The notes: generated from the sequence alone by a model not told the origin. 64,000 nucleotides of DNA from Acinetobacter lwoffii (GCF_019048525.1 NZ_CP077370.1:1-64000), one strand, 5' to 3'; counted from the first letter of the stretch, positions 38,022-46,157 are shown. Program-made: numbers and translations.

Positions 38022-39389
38022 TTAATTTCCCCCACCAATGACAGGCATGGCCTGTATGTCTTGCCATAAGTTTTGATTGATTTGTGCAATAGCATCTTTC
38101 GACATGACTTCACTTGGGCTAATGCCTAAGCTCAAACTTTCTGCTTCAATGGCCTTTTGCCAGCCATCCCGTAACAACTGGACTTTACGCAGACGGATGT
38201 CTTGTAATTGAAGCGTGGCTTGCTGAACATCGGTTAAAGCAAACTTGCCTGCCAAGAAACCTTGTAGCGTCTTACTTTGAACTTGAGTCGCCAAAGGAAT
38301 TTGAGTCTCGTCAACGACTTTGAATTGCAGCTCTAAACCCTGCAACTCGGTTAAAATTGTGCCTATTTGCAGCGCATTTTGCTTCAGATAAAACTCTTTC
38401 TGACGCTCTAATAAGTTCATTTTTTCTTGCGCGATTTTTATGCCATTTTGCTGACGATCGAAAATATTAAGCGGTACACTGACTCCGACTACTAATTGAT
38501 TTTGTGTGGAGTTTTCCAAGGATTGGGTGCGGTTGACACCTAGGTTTAAAGTGGGGTTAGGACGTGCCTTTGCCCTTAGTTGATCAACCGTTGCTTGAGA
38601 CTCTAATACCAGTAAAGCTCGATATTTCTCAACGTAGTTTTCCGCTAAATATTCTTGAACCTGTTCATGAGTCGATTTTGGCCAGAGCTTTTGTGAAGAG
38701 AGGTTTACCTGCAATGACTTATCAGACGTACCCCATAAATTTGATAATTGTTGGGTGGCCACTTGTACCTGTAAGTCTGCCTGTCTAAAAAGACGGATAT
38801 TTTCAGCATGGCTTAAACGTGCGCGATTTACATCTACTTGGGCAATACTGCCTGCATTAAAGCGCTTTTCGATTGCTTGAAGGTTTTCTTGGCTCACCCG
38901 AAGTTGTTCATTGACAATGTTTTTTTCAAGTTCAGCAATGGCCAGTTGTGACCATACATATTTCACTGCAAGCTCAATTTGTGCTTGATAAATCTTCTGT
39001 TTCAGCGCTGTTTTATCTGTAGAGAGACTGGCTAATTTTTGGTTTGCTCTTCGCTCACCAAAAATATCCAAGGGTTGTGATATGCCAATGGTAAGCTCTT
39101 TTTCATTATTTGAACCAAATCCCGTTTGTTCAACTGACAGTTCAGGATTTTTAAACAGCTTACTTTGCTGAAGATTCGTGGCATTAATGCTGTTTTGCGT
39201 TTCCCAGAAATTTTGGGACGCTTGATATTGGTTAACCTGCTCAATAGCTTGCTGCAGCGTTAAATCTTGAGTACTGGCGACTACGGAAGTACTGAAGCTG
39301 ATCATTGCAGATAGCAAGATACCGCTACCTAAGGCTGACCAGGATAAATTCAGGATGGAGGTATCCTGATGTAATTTGTTTTTTGACAT
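38022..39389 (-). CDS. czcC: CzcC outer-membrane channel
   Basis: 455-residue TolC-like outer-membrane factor with two OEP repeats; residues such as IGISQPLDIFGERRANQKLA and VGVSVPLNIFDRQQNGIKIA mark the two halves. The N-terminal signal region (LGSGILLSAMISFSTSVVA) is present. It abuts czcB, whose start codon lies at 38018-38020. Delivers metals out of the cell from the CzcAB complex. Confidence 0.9.
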   Translation of the reverse strand: MSKNKLHQDTSILNLSWSALGSGILLSAMISFSTSVVASTQDLTLQQAIEQVNQYQASQNFWETQNSINATNLQQSKLFKNPELSVEQTGFGSNNEKELTIGISQPLDIFGERRANQKLASLSTDKTALKQKIYQAQIELAVKYVWSQLAIAELEKNIVNEQLRVSQENLQAIEKRFNAGSIAQVDVNRARLSHAENIRLFRQADLQVQVATQQLSNLWGTSDKSLQVNLSSQKLWPKSTHEQVQEYLAENYVEKYRALLVLESQATVDQLRAKARPNPTLNLGVNRTQSLENSTQNQLVVGVSVPLNIFDRQQNGIKIAQEKMNLLERQKEFYLKQNALQIGTILTELQGLELQFKVVDETQIPLATQVQSKTLQGFLAGKFALTDVQQATLQLQDIRLRKVQLLRDGWQKAIEAESLSLGISPSEVMSKDAIAQINQNLWQDIQAMPVIGGGN

Positions 39390-39438
39390 GAAAATGCCCC
39401 ACGCATAATGAAATTAGGAGTGGTGGGCTTTTATAAGA

Positions 39439-39849
39439 CTACCCCACCAATAGTAGGGGCAAATCGGGAGGCGGGGTTAATTGATCCAGATAAGGGGGTT
39501 TATAAAAAGTTATTCCCAAATAAGTTGGGGTAATGCCGGTCTCAAAATTAGCTTTAAGCTTCAGATCATCGGGTGGGTCAATCTGAATCACGATTGTATT
39601 TGAGAAATGACTGCACTTTTCGTTAAAACAAACCTTCTGACAATAGTCATAGATTTCTTTATAGTTTTCTAGGGAATAAAGTGCTTGACGAGGACTATCA
39701 CTCTTTTCGTCTAAATCGATTGGATTAGAGAGTATTGAATTGGGTATGTTTGGCATTTCATGCAGACAAGCAGCCTCTGCCACACTCCAAATATTCTGGA
39801 ATGTGAATAAGAGTACCAATATCTGGATTAGAAATGTTTTTCTCTTCAT
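39439..39849 (-). CDS. CzcI-like periplasmic protein
   Basis: About 136 residues from MKRKTFLIQILV; signal peptide ends near SVAEAA. The mature protein has Cys pairs (CQKVCFNEKCSHF) and ends in a proline-rich tail (YKPPYLDQLTPPPDLPLLLV), as do CzcI proteins that precede czcC in czc operons. CzcI influences czc expression but its mechanism is not clear. First gene of the leftward czc block, 50 bp before czcC. Confidence 0.65.
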   Translation of the reverse strand: MKRKTFLIQILVLLFTFQNIWSVAEAACLHEMPNIPNSILSNPIDLDEKSDSPRQALYSLENYKEIYDYCQKVCFNEKCSHFSNTIVIQIDPPDDLKLKANFETGITPTYLGITFYKPPYLDQLTPPPDLPLLLVG

Positions 39850-39990
39850 ACACAAATCTGTATTTAAAACACCAATCGGAAGCTAACCAAAGCTATCTAA
39901 GATCTGATCACAAAATTTAAGTCACCTTAATCTTTTTGCAGCCTTAAGTAAAGATATACAGAGTTTTTGAAAAAGCATAGGTCTAGATAA
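39850..39990. promoter_or_regulatory. czc operon promoter region
   Basis: 141-bp spacer upstream of the czcI-like gene. Two CCTTAA hexamers at 39925-39930 and 39942-39947 lie 17 bp apart (TTAAGG on the transcribed strand), a possible direct-repeat site for a response regulator, though no czcRS-type gene is in the window. Assignment is tentative. Confidence 0.35.
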
Positions 39991-40383
39991 TCAAGCTAGA
40001 TTTTTTAGAACTCCACATTGGTCAATTGTACATAAACCATCACAAGTACCTCTTAAATCAGATAATTGTTCAATAAGCTTTTGTTGCTTGATTATATTTT
40101 CTCTGATAGCACTGACATGTAAGTCAATTAATTCATTCACATCTGAACAATTTTTCTTGGGATTATCTTTATAGGTGAGTAATTGACGAATTTCATTCAA
40201 ACTCATATTTAAAGTTCGGCAATTCAAAATAAACTTAATTCGCTCAACATAGCCTATATCGTAAAGGCGGTAATTTCCTTCCGTTCTTTCGGGTTCCGGA
40301 ATTAAACCTTCCTTTTCATAAAACCTAATTGTTAATACTGAACATGAGGTTTTTTTAGAGAGTTCACCAATTTTTAAATGCAT
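39991..40383 (-). CDS. MerR-family Cd/Pb/Zn regulator (CadR-like)
   Basis: 130 residues from MHLKIGELSKKTS at 40383; codons upstream to 40443 lie in the promoter. MerR winged helix (CSVLTIRFYEKEGLIPEPER), long dimer helix, and metal-binding cysteines: Cys in the KNCSDVNEL region, then GTCDGLCTIDQCG at the C-terminus, as in CadR/PbrR-type proteins. It is divergent from the CDF gene with a MerR-type promoter between, and very likely activates it with Cd, Pb or Zn. Confidence 0.85.
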   Translation of the reverse strand: MHLKIGELSKKTSCSVLTIRFYEKEGLIPEPERTEGNYRLYDIGYVERIKFILNCRTLNMSLNEIRQLLTYKDNPKKNCSDVNELIDLHVSAIRENIIKQQKLIEQLSDLRGTCDGLCTIDQCGVLKNLA

Positions 40384-40406
40384 TGAGTTAGTATTTCCAA
40401 AGATTC

Positions 40407-40439
40407 TTGACTCTATAGTAACTATAGGGATTCTAATAT
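40407..40439 (+). promoter_or_regulatory. MerR-type promoter/operator of the CDF gene
   Basis: -35 TTGACT (40407-40412) and -10 TCTAAT or TAATAT (40432-40439) are separated by 19-21 bp, longer than the usual 17, the hallmark of MerR-activated promoters. The spacer holds the dyad CTATAG-TAA-CTATAG (40413-40427). It reads toward the CDF gene at 40473. Confidence 0.8.
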
Positions 40440-40472
40440 TCAAAGTTTATAATTTTTTTAATGGGTATAATT

Positions 40473-41753
40473 ATGAGTGGTTGTGGATGTAGTAAAGAAA
40501 CACCATGCAAAGATAAGAAATCTCAACAAGAAAATCATCCATCAATTGCAGAAGCAAACAATTCAAAGAATTGTAATAATACGCTTAGCTGTTGTGGTGA
40601 AGAGGAAGAAGAAAAATCTTCATCTCCTTGCTGTAACACTTCAAACAGTTGTGAAGATACCGCTCAATCCTGTTGTGGTTCTGATCCCAAAGAAAATTTA
40701 AGCACTGAAGACGTTTTAAAAAATTCGCACTACATGAGTGAATACTTAGTTCCCAAAATGGATTGTTCTGCGGAAGAACAGATGGTTCGTATGGCGCTAT
40801 CTTCAATTGATGGTGTTCAAAAACTCATCTTTGATTTACCTAACCGGTCTTTAAAGGTTCTACATAATCAAAAAGATGAAAATATAACTACCAAACTTGA
40901 AGCTTTGGGTTTTGGTGCAAAGCTTGTGAAGACTGAAACTTATATAAGCAATCAACAGGCTAAGCAAACAAGTACCTATACCATTCCTAAAATGGATTGC
41001 TCTGCTGAAGAGCAAATGGTCCGTATGGCTCTTGCAGATATTGAAGCAGTTAAAGGTCTTACTTTTGATCTTCCCAATCGAAAACTGAAAGTCTTCCATA
41101 ATGAAGGGATTCAGCAAATTACGGCCAAACTTGAAGGACTGGGTTTTGGGGCGAAACTTGATGAAACACAGCTTTCTTCAGGCGATATACCTAATGAACC
41201 TGATCCTGTGAGACAAGCTAAAGTACTTAAACTGTTATTAGGCATTAATGCTCTACTTTTCTTTATAGAATTCATCAGCGGAATTATTGCTGCGTCTACA
41301 GGATTGATTGCTGATTCTCTAGATATGTTTGCCGATGCAGCCGTTTATGGTATTGCGCTATATGCCGTCGGAAAAGCTGCGAAATATCAAATAAAAGCAG
41401 CCCATTTCGCAGGTTGGATTCAGTTATTACTTGCTGTTATCGTGATTGTTGATGTCATTAGACGATTCATGTTTGGAAGCGAGCCAGAATCAACGCTCAT
41501 GATTGTTATTGGCCTGCTCGCACTTATAGCTAACGTGACATGCTTATATCTTATTTCTGGTCATCGAGAAGATGGCGCACATATGAAAGCCAGTTGGATT
41601 TTCTCGGCGAATGACGTTGTCGTAAATATGGGCGTTATATTTGCCGGTGTACTCGTGGCGTGGACGGGATCAGCTTATCCAGACTTAATCATTGGCATAC
41701 TGGTTTCTTTATTCGTACTTAATGGTGCCCGAAAAATTTTGGCTTTGAAGTAA
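40473..41753 (+). CDS. CDF metal transporter with two N-terminal metal-binding repeats
   Basis: 426 residues from MSGCGCSKETPCK at 40473. Residues 1-75 are Cys-rich (CGCSKETPC, CCGEEEEEK, SPCCNTSNSC). Two HMA-like repeats follow, each beginning VPKMDCSAEEQMVRMAL or IPKMDCSAEEQMVRMAL (Cys near 98 and 176). The rest is a CDF membrane domain with ASTGLIADSLDMFADAAVYG as the metal site. The N-terminal domains probably capture Cd/Zn/Pb and hand it to the transporter; that is inference. Expressed from the divergent MerR-type promoter. Confidence 0.85.
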   Translation: MSGCGCSKETPCKDKKSQQENHPSIAEANNSKNCNNTLSCCGEEEEEKSSSPCCNTSNSCEDTAQSCCGSDPKENLSTEDVLKNSHYMSEYLVPKMDCSAEEQMVRMALSSIDGVQKLIFDLPNRSLKVLHNQKDENITTKLEALGFGAKLVKTETYISNQQAKQTSTYTIPKMDCSAEEQMVRMALADIEAVKGLTFDLPNRKLKVFHNEGIQQITAKLEGLGFGAKLDETQLSSGDIPNEPDPVRQAKVLKLLLGINALLFFIEFISGIIAASTGLIADSLDMFADAAVYGIALYAVGKAAKYQIKAAHFAGWIQLLLAVIVIVDVIRRFMFGSEPESTLMIVIGLLALIANVTCLYLISGHREDGAHMKASWIFSANDVVVNMGVIFAGVLVAWTGSAYPDLIIGILVSLFVLNGARKILALK

Positions 41754-41754
41754 G

Positions 41755-41978
41755 GGCACTGTTGCAAATAACCACGAATGGTAAGCTGAAGACTGTTTTA
41801 GCTAAAGGTGCAGCATATGAATCCTTTCCATGGTCGGCATTTTCAGGGCGAAATCATTCTTTGGGCTGTGCGCTGGTATTGTAAATATGGCATTAGCTAT
41901 CGTGAACTGCAGGAAATGCTGGCCGAACGGGGTGTGAATGTTGATCACACGACTATTTACCGTTGGGTTCAACGTTAT
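41755..41978 (+). mobile_element. IS6-family (IS26/IS1006-type) left-end fragment
   Basis: Begins with the terminal repeat GGCACTGTTGCAAATA and encodes the first 55 or so transposase residues (MNPFHGRHFQGEIILWAVRW, then DHTTIYRWVQRY). Compared with the full copy at 44619-45437 it breaks off at GGGTTCAACGTTAT, exactly where the XerC half of a pdif site begins (41975). Only the left end is present. Confidence 0.85.
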
Positions 41979-41985
41979 ACGAATC
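41975..41985 (-). other. XerC half of a truncated pdif site
   Basis: TTATACGAATC, reverse complement GATTCGTATAA, matches the XerC half-site of the other pdif sites. The spacer and XerD half that should lie to its left have been replaced by the IS6 fragment. The arrangement terminator - pdif half-site is identical to that next to brnTA (46101-46140), supporting the assignment. Confidence 0.7.
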
Positions 41986-41986
41986 T

Positions 41987-42015
41987 AAAAATGGGAGCCT
42001 ATAGCTCCCATTTTT
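41987..42015 (-). terminator. intrinsic terminator of higBA
   Basis: AAAAATGGGAGC pairs with GCTCCCATTTTT across CTATA. It lies directly downstream of higA (stop at 42020), oriented to stop the leftward operon. Nearly the same hairpin lies after brnTA at 46101-46128. Confidence 0.8.
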
Positions 42016-42019
42016 ATTG

Positions 42020-42322
42020 TTAAACTTTGAATCCTATATGTTTTCCTGTTGGAAGCTCTACATCAATACGGAGCTTCCCACCCATTGCCTCAACATACTT
42101 TTTCATGGTTGAAATCTTAAGATCATTGCCACGATTTTCTATTGCTGAAAGCGATGGCTGTTTTATTCCCAAAGTTTCAGCAAGCTCTTTTTGAGAAATT
42201 TCGAGTTCTTCACGAATAAGATGAAGCTGATTTTCTAGCAGTAATTCATCAGCCATTTTTTGAATACGGGCTTGGCTCTCTGGAGAGCGGCTAGCTAACA
42301 ATTCTTGCAGAGTCTTAGCCAT
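42020..42322 (-). CDS. higA: HigA antitoxin (XRE family)
   Basis: 100-residue antitoxin with an XRE helix-turn-helix (LEISQKELAETLGIKQPSLS) and the following AIENRGNDLKISTMKKYVEA typical of HigA2-type antitoxins. It neutralises HigB and represses the operon. It overlaps higB by 8 bp. The toxin-first order (higB then higA) is that of hig systems and the pair is familiar from Acinetobacter plasmids. Confidence 0.88.
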   Translation of the reverse strand: MAKTLQELLASRSPESQARIQKMADELLLENQLHLIREELEISQKELAETLGIKQPSLSAIENRGNDLKISTMKKYVEAMGGKLRIDVELPTGKHIGFKV

Positions 42323-42671
42323 TAGATTTATCTCCTAGGGTAGTGAGATGAAGTTGGTATTGTTCATCTGCAATATCCAGCATGTCTTTATAAAAACGCT
42401 TTTTACCGCCCTTATCAGCAATACATAGAACAATAGCCTGTCGTAAGGGATCAAATGCGAAGAAAGCTCTTAAGGGTCTACCGCGATGTTGAACACGCAG
42501 TTCTTTCATATTGGTAAATTTAGACTCATACACAGTATCTACTAAAGGACGGCCTAAACTCGGTCCCTGCTGCTGTAGAACAACCAGGGCAGTTAGGACC
42601 TTCTCTTGTGTAGGTTCATCTTGCTGTTCAAGCCACTGATTAAATAGATCTGTCGTAATGACTGTCCACAT
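42315..42671 (-). CDS. higB: HigB toxin (RelE/ParE superfamily)
   Basis: 118 residues. RelE-fold mRNA interferase: FNQWLEQQDEPTQEKVL helix, GRPLVDTVYESKFTNMKELR and the basic RGRPLRAFFAFDPLRQAIVL strand, followed by DKGGKKRFYKDML. HigB cuts mRNA at the ribosome. Promoter lies upstream in 42672-42745. Confidence 0.88.
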   Translation of the reverse strand: MWTVITTDLFNQWLEQQDEPTQEKVLTALVVLQQQGPSLGRPLVDTVYESKFTNMKELRVQHRGRPLRAFFAFDPLRQAIVLCIADKGGKKRFYKDMLDIADEQYQLHLTTLGDKSNG

Positions 42672-42744
42672 ACCACAATATAGATTATAGTCTATATTTT
42701 AGGGGCATTATGTTTGTTTTGCAAATGAGAAAGGATAGGCAATA

Positions 42745-42773
42745 AAAAAGCCCGACATTCTGTCGGGCTTTTT
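42745..42773. terminator. strong hairpin, rho-independent type
   Basis: AAAAAGCCCGACA and TGTCGGGCTTTTT form a 13-bp stem around TTC, with A-run and T-run on both sides, so it can act in either direction. It lies upstream of the higB start, probably shielding the operon from read-through. Confidence 0.8.
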
Positions 42774-42957
42774 CATATTGGGTGTTTAGGTATAACTCCT
42801 GTCGTACCTCACGTCCTGGTGTTGCACTTATCATTATTGTTTTATGTGTTGGAACATCCTGTTCTCTATGTACCCATCATAAGAAAATTCCAGTATGCCG
42901 GATAGCCGCAAAGGGCCGAGATTGATGTGAGCTAAAGCGTACAAAATAGCCTAAATT

Positions 42958-42980
42958 TTATCCACAAAAAATGTGGATAA
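42958..42980. other. inverted pair of consensus DnaA boxes
   Basis: TTATCCACA (42958-42966) and TGTGGATAA (42972-42980) are separated by five A residues. Each is a perfect match to the DnaA box TTATNCACA. They may be a residual origin element of another replicon or a DnaA-responsive site in the module; no iterons or rep gene lie beside them. Confidence 0.5.
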
Positions 42981-43074
42981 TTTTGGACATTGAGGCATTG
43001 ATAAAATTTGAAAAACCTCAAAATTGATTACTTTTAAACAAATTTATTGGCAAGAACTATCAAAACCGCTCATA

Positions 43075-43106
43075 AAAAAGCCGACTTGTTTCAAAATCGG
43101 CTTTTT
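43075..43106. terminator. intrinsic terminator
   Basis: AAAAAGCCGA pairs with TCGGCTTTTT over a CTTGTTTCAAAA loop. It precedes the pdif site at the left edge of the terC module. Confidence 0.7.
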
Positions 43107-43167
43107 GCGGTTTTTAAGATCAGGATGAATTTTTAAGTTATTGATATTTATATTAATATACAAGTGT

Positions 43168-43195
43168 ATTGCGTATAAGCGCCATTATGTTAAAT
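43168..43195 (+). other. pdif site (XerC-XerD orientation)
   Basis: ATTGCGTATAA, spacer GCGCCA, TTATGTTAAAT. Matches the 11-6-11 structure of plasmid dif sites (XerC half close to ATTTCGTATAA, XerD half TTATGTTAAAT). Left boundary of the terC module. Confidence 0.85.
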
Positions 43196-43306
43196 GGGGG
43201 GATTTATGAATTCTGAATATATCTTTATATGTAATAAATATTGACAAGTATTATTGATAATGAGTATATCTTCTCATATAAGCACAAGTATAAGCAGAGG
43301 AAAACT

Positions 43307-44284
43307 ATGGACGTTCTATTTTCCAATTTTTTAGATAAACCTGTTTGGATGTGGATTTTCTTTATCCTTATTGTACTTGTCCTGCTTATTCTAGATCTTG
43401 GAGTATTTCATCGTAAGGTAAGAGAGATTGGTGTTAAAGAAAGCTTAGCACTATCAGCATTTTATATTACATTAGGTTTACTTTTCGGCGCATGGGTGTG
43501 GTGGTATCTCGGACCCACGGCAGGGATTAACTATGTAACCGGTTTTGTAATTGAAAAATCATTAGCGATGGATAATATCTTTGTCATTGCAATGATTTTT
43601 TCATATTTCTCGATACCAAGAATTTATCAGCATAGAGTCTTATTTTGGGGAATTATAGGTGTAATTTTTCTAAGAGCTATCATGATTGGCGTGGGCGCAA
43701 CACTGGTCAGCCAATTTTCATGGGTTCTTTATATATTTGCAGCCTTTCTTATTTTTACAGGGATAAAAATGTGGCTAAGTGTTGATAAAGAATATGAAGT
43801 CGGAAATTCTCCTATTTTGAACTTTATTAAAAAAAGATTTCGTGTCACTGAGCAGCTTCATGCAGAGAAGTTCTGGGTGAAAAAGATTGATCCAAAAACT
43901 AACCAATTAACCTGGTTTATGACACCACTTTTTCTAGCCTTGATCATGATTGAATTTGTAGATCTGATCTTTGCAATAGATAGTGTTCCTGCGATTTTTG
44001 CGATTACGACAGATCCATTTATTGTTTATACTTCAAATATTTTCGCAATTTTGGGATTACGTGCTTTATATTTTGCCCTATCAGCAATGGTCGACCGCTT
44101 CCATTATTTGAAGTACGCATTAGCAGTATTGTTAGTCTTTATTGGATCAAAAATTTTTATAGCTGATGGATTAGGTATAGCAAAAATTCCACCGCCAGTC
44201 TCCCTTTCGATCACGTTCATCATCTTGTTTACAGGAATTCTATACTCTCTTTGGAAAACAAAAGATCAAAGTACTCATAGGTAA
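43307..44284 (+). CDS. terC: TerC-family membrane protein
   Basis: 325 residues from MDVLFSNFLDKPVW at 43307, which has an AGAGGAAAA ribosome site; the frame open to 43241 is less likely. Eight to nine membrane helices with acidic signature motifs ILDLGVFHRK, FVIEKSLAMDNIFVIAMIF and LIMIEFVDLIFAIDSVPA. The family includes Alx-type manganese exporters and proteins linked with tellurite tolerance; which applies here is not clear. It is the only gene between two pdif sites, so it is a single-gene mobile module. Confidence 0.88.
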   Translation: MDVLFSNFLDKPVWMWIFFILIVLVLLILDLGVFHRKVREIGVKESLALSAFYITLGLLFGAWVWWYLGPTAGINYVTGFVIEKSLAMDNIFVIAMIFSYFSIPRIYQHRVLFWGIIGVIFLRAIMIGVGATLVSQFSWVLYIFAAFLIFTGIKMWLSVDKEYEVGNSPILNFIKKRFRVTEQLHAEKFWVKKIDPKTNQLTWFMTPLFLALIMIEFVDLIFAIDSVPAIFAITTDPFIVYTSNIFAILGLRALYFALSAMVDRFHYLKYALAVLLVFIGSKIFIADGLGIAKIPPPVSLSITFIILFTGILYSLWKTKDQSTHR

Positions 44285-44362
44285 AAATTACAATCCTTTA
44301 AATAATTAATAGCTACCAATAAAACAGTGGCTGTTAATTATTCTGATTATAAGTTTTCCTAA

Positions 44363-44390
44363 AATTAACATAATACACCTTATACGAAAG
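44363..44390 (-). other. pdif site (XerD-XerC orientation)
   Basis: AATTAACATAA, spacer TACACC, TTATACGAAAG. Read on the minus strand its spacer is GGTGTA, the same as in the sites at 46130 and 55339. Closes the terC module and opens the IS6/brnTA module. Confidence 0.88.
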
Positions 44391-44436
44391 GTGTTCTAAT
44401 TTTCCTTAGAAATCAATGCTGTAGTTTCTAGTTTAT

Positions 44437-44467
44437 AGCCCAATCACACCCGATTGGGCTTTTTTTA
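44437..44467 (+). terminator. intrinsic terminator
   Basis: AGCCCAATC pairs with GATTGGGCT, followed by a run of T. It lies just inside the module right of the pdif site, followed by a pair of GTT[T/C]CACG repeats 25 bp apart (44479 and 44504). Confidence 0.75.
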
Positions 44468-44618
44468 TGATTTTTCATGTTTCACGATCAAAAAACAATC
44501 AATGTTCCACGGTTTTATTTAGCTTTGGCGAATAATCAATGGATGCCATTGAAGCCTTTTAGGTCTTCCGTTTTCTCAAAAATGAAGTCTCTACGATCCA
44601 GGATTAGGCAGTTTTTAT

Positions 44619-45437
44619 GGCACTGTTGCAAATAGGCTGACATGATAAGCTAAATATCTTATTTATTTCGAGATACAGCAGATGAATCCCTTCCATGGTC
44701 GGCACTTTCAAGGTGAAATCATTCTTTGGGCTGTTCGTTGGTATTGTAAATATGGCATCAGCTATCGTGAACTTCAAGAAATGCTCGCTGAACGAGGTGT
44801 GAATGTTGACCACACCACAATTTATCGTTGGGTTCAGCGTTATGCTCCAAAAATGGAAAAACGCTTACGCTGGTATTGGCGTAATCCTACAGATTTACAT
44901 TCATGGCATATGGATGAGACTTATATCAAAGTGAAGGGGCGATGGACTTACCTGTATCGTGCAGTTGATCAACATGGTCATACGATTGACTTTTACCTTT
45001 CCGCTAGACGGAACAGAAAACAGCCTATTGTTTTTTAGGAAAGATCTTCAATACGGTGAAAAAATGGCAAATTCCACGGGTCATCAATACAGATAAAGCA
45101 GCGACCTATGGCCATGCTTTATCACGGTTAAAGCGAGAAGGAAAATGTCCAGTAGATATTGAGCACAGGCAGATTAAGTATAAAAATAATGTCATTGAAT
45201 GTGATCATGGTAAGTTAAAGCGGATCATCAGGGCCACATTAGGATTCAAATCTATGAAGACGGCTTATGCCACAATTAAAGGTATTGAAGTCATGCGTGC
45301 ACTACGTAAAGGACAAGCATCGTCATTTTATTATGGTCAGCCTCAGGGTGAAGTGTGTCTAATCAACAGGGTTTTCGGTCTCTAAGTACTTTTTAAAGGG
45401 AACATCATCGACTCAAATCTCTATTTGCAACAGTGCC
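44619..45437 (+). mobile_element. IS6-family element (IS1006/IS1008-like), inactive copy
   Basis: 819 bp with terminal repeats GGCACTGTTGCAAATAG and its reverse complement at 45421-45437. The 8 bases outside the two ends (GTTTTTAT and CTAAAAAT) are not a direct repeat, so the copy has taken part in IS6-type deletion or cointegrate events. The transposase gene is broken by a frameshift. Confidence 0.88.
44682..45385 (+). pseudogene. IS6-family transposase, frameshifted
   Basis: The first part (44682-45038) has the helix-turn-helix and first Asp (HSWHMDETYIKVKGRW); the second (45056-45385) has the second Asp (RVINTDKAATYGHAL) and the Glu region (YKNNVIECDHGKLKRII). The frames join after the residues LSARRN, where one base appears to be missing before CAGCCTATTG. 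The triad is complete if the frameshift is ignored. Confidence 0.85.
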
Positions 45438-45513
45438 CTAAAAATTACGCTTCTCAACTTGAGTGATACAATTTTGTGATACATTATTGTATATACAAAT
45501 TTGAATGTTTTTT

Positions 45514-45801
45514 ATGGAACAGTATTTCGAATGGGATGAGGCAAAGAATCGAAAGAATCAGAAAAAACACGATGTCTCTTTCGAAACGGCAAGCCTTTTT
45601 TTTGAAGATCCACTGAGGATCTCAATCCAAGACAGACATACCGATGGTGAAGAACGTTGGCAAACCATTGGAAAAGTAAAAGGCGTACTAATGCTGTTAG
45701 TAGCTCACACCATCTTTGATGAAGATGACTGTGAAATCATACGAATCATTAGTGCAAGACAGGTAACTAAAGCGGAGCGAGATAAATATGAGCATGGTTA
45801 G
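45514..45801 (+). CDS. brnT: BrnT toxin
   Basis: About 95 residues from MEQYFEWDEAKNRKN at 45514; an ATG at 45505 gives MFFMEQ. BrnT ribonuclease toxin of the RelE-like fold: EWDEAKNRKNQKKHDVSFE, then the RHTDGEERWQTIGKVKGVLM strand pair and IRIISARQVTKAERDKYE. It overlaps brnA by 14 bp in the toxin-first order of brnTA systems. Confidence 0.88.
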   Translation: MEQYFEWDEAKNRKNQKKHDVSFETASLFFEDPLRISIQDRHTDGEERWQTIGKVKGVLMLLVAHTIFDEDDCEIIRIISARQVTKAERDKYEHG

Positions 45802-46102
45802 ATACTCACGCAAAGAACTGAATGAAAAATTCAGCGACAAGCAAGATGCTGAAATTGAACGCTTGCTTGCTAAGGGAACGGTTCCTGACGATCAGCTAGA
45901 TCTCTCAGATATTCCTGAAGTTGCCGACTGGAGTAATGGTGTACGCCAAAATCAATTCTATCGTCCAGTGAAGCAACAGACTTCCATCCGTTTAGATGCT
46001 GATGTACTTGCATGGTTTAAAGCTCAAGGCAAAGGCTATCAAACACGAATGAATGAAATTTTACGGGATGCCATGCTAAAAGAATTAAAAAATCATCAAT
46101 AA
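45788..46102 (+). CDS. brnA: BrnA antitoxin
   Basis: 104 residues. BrnA family ribbon-helix-helix protein: the N-terminal toxin-binding part is charged and flexible; the DNA-binding end has VKQQTSIRLDADVLAWFKAQ and GYQTRMNEILRDAM. It binds BrnT and represses the operon. The pair sits beside pdif 46130 with only a terminator between. Confidence 0.88.
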   Translation: MSMVRYSRKELNEKFSDKQDAEIERLLAKGTVPDDQLDLSDIPEVADWSNGVRQNQFYRPVKQQTSIRLDADVLAWFKAQGKGYQTRMNEILRDAMLKELKNHQ

Positions 46103-46128
46103 AAATGGGAGCTTAGGCTCCCATTTTT
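46101..46128 (+). terminator. intrinsic terminator of brnTA
   Basis: AAAAATGGGAGC and GCTCCCATTTTT with loop TTAG, at the brnA stop codon and ending two bases before the pdif site. Confidence 0.85.
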
Positions 46129-46129
46129 G

Positions 46130-46157
46130 ACTGCGTATAAGGTGTATTATGTTAATT
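46130..46157 (+). other. pdif site (XerC-XerD orientation)
   Basis: ACTGCGTATAA, spacer GGTGTA, TTATGTTAATT. Right boundary of the brnTA module and left boundary of the copper module. The following bases TTAG are shared with the sites at 44363 and 55339. Confidence 0.9.

Larger units (their letters stand above)
42672..43306. other. gene-free stretch between higBA and terC
   Basis: 635 bp without a gene. It holds the higBA promoter, two terminator hairpins (42745-42773 and 43075-43106), an inverted pair of DnaA-box sequences (42958-42980) and a complete pdif site (43168-43195). The remainder appears non-coding. A yybP-ykoY manganese riboswitch was looked for ahead of terC and not seen. Confidence 0.6.

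Noticed and set aside
43196..43306. Manganese (yybP-ykoY) riboswitch before terC
   Set aside because: The conserved riboswitch core sequences and paired stems could not be found in the short AT-rich leader.
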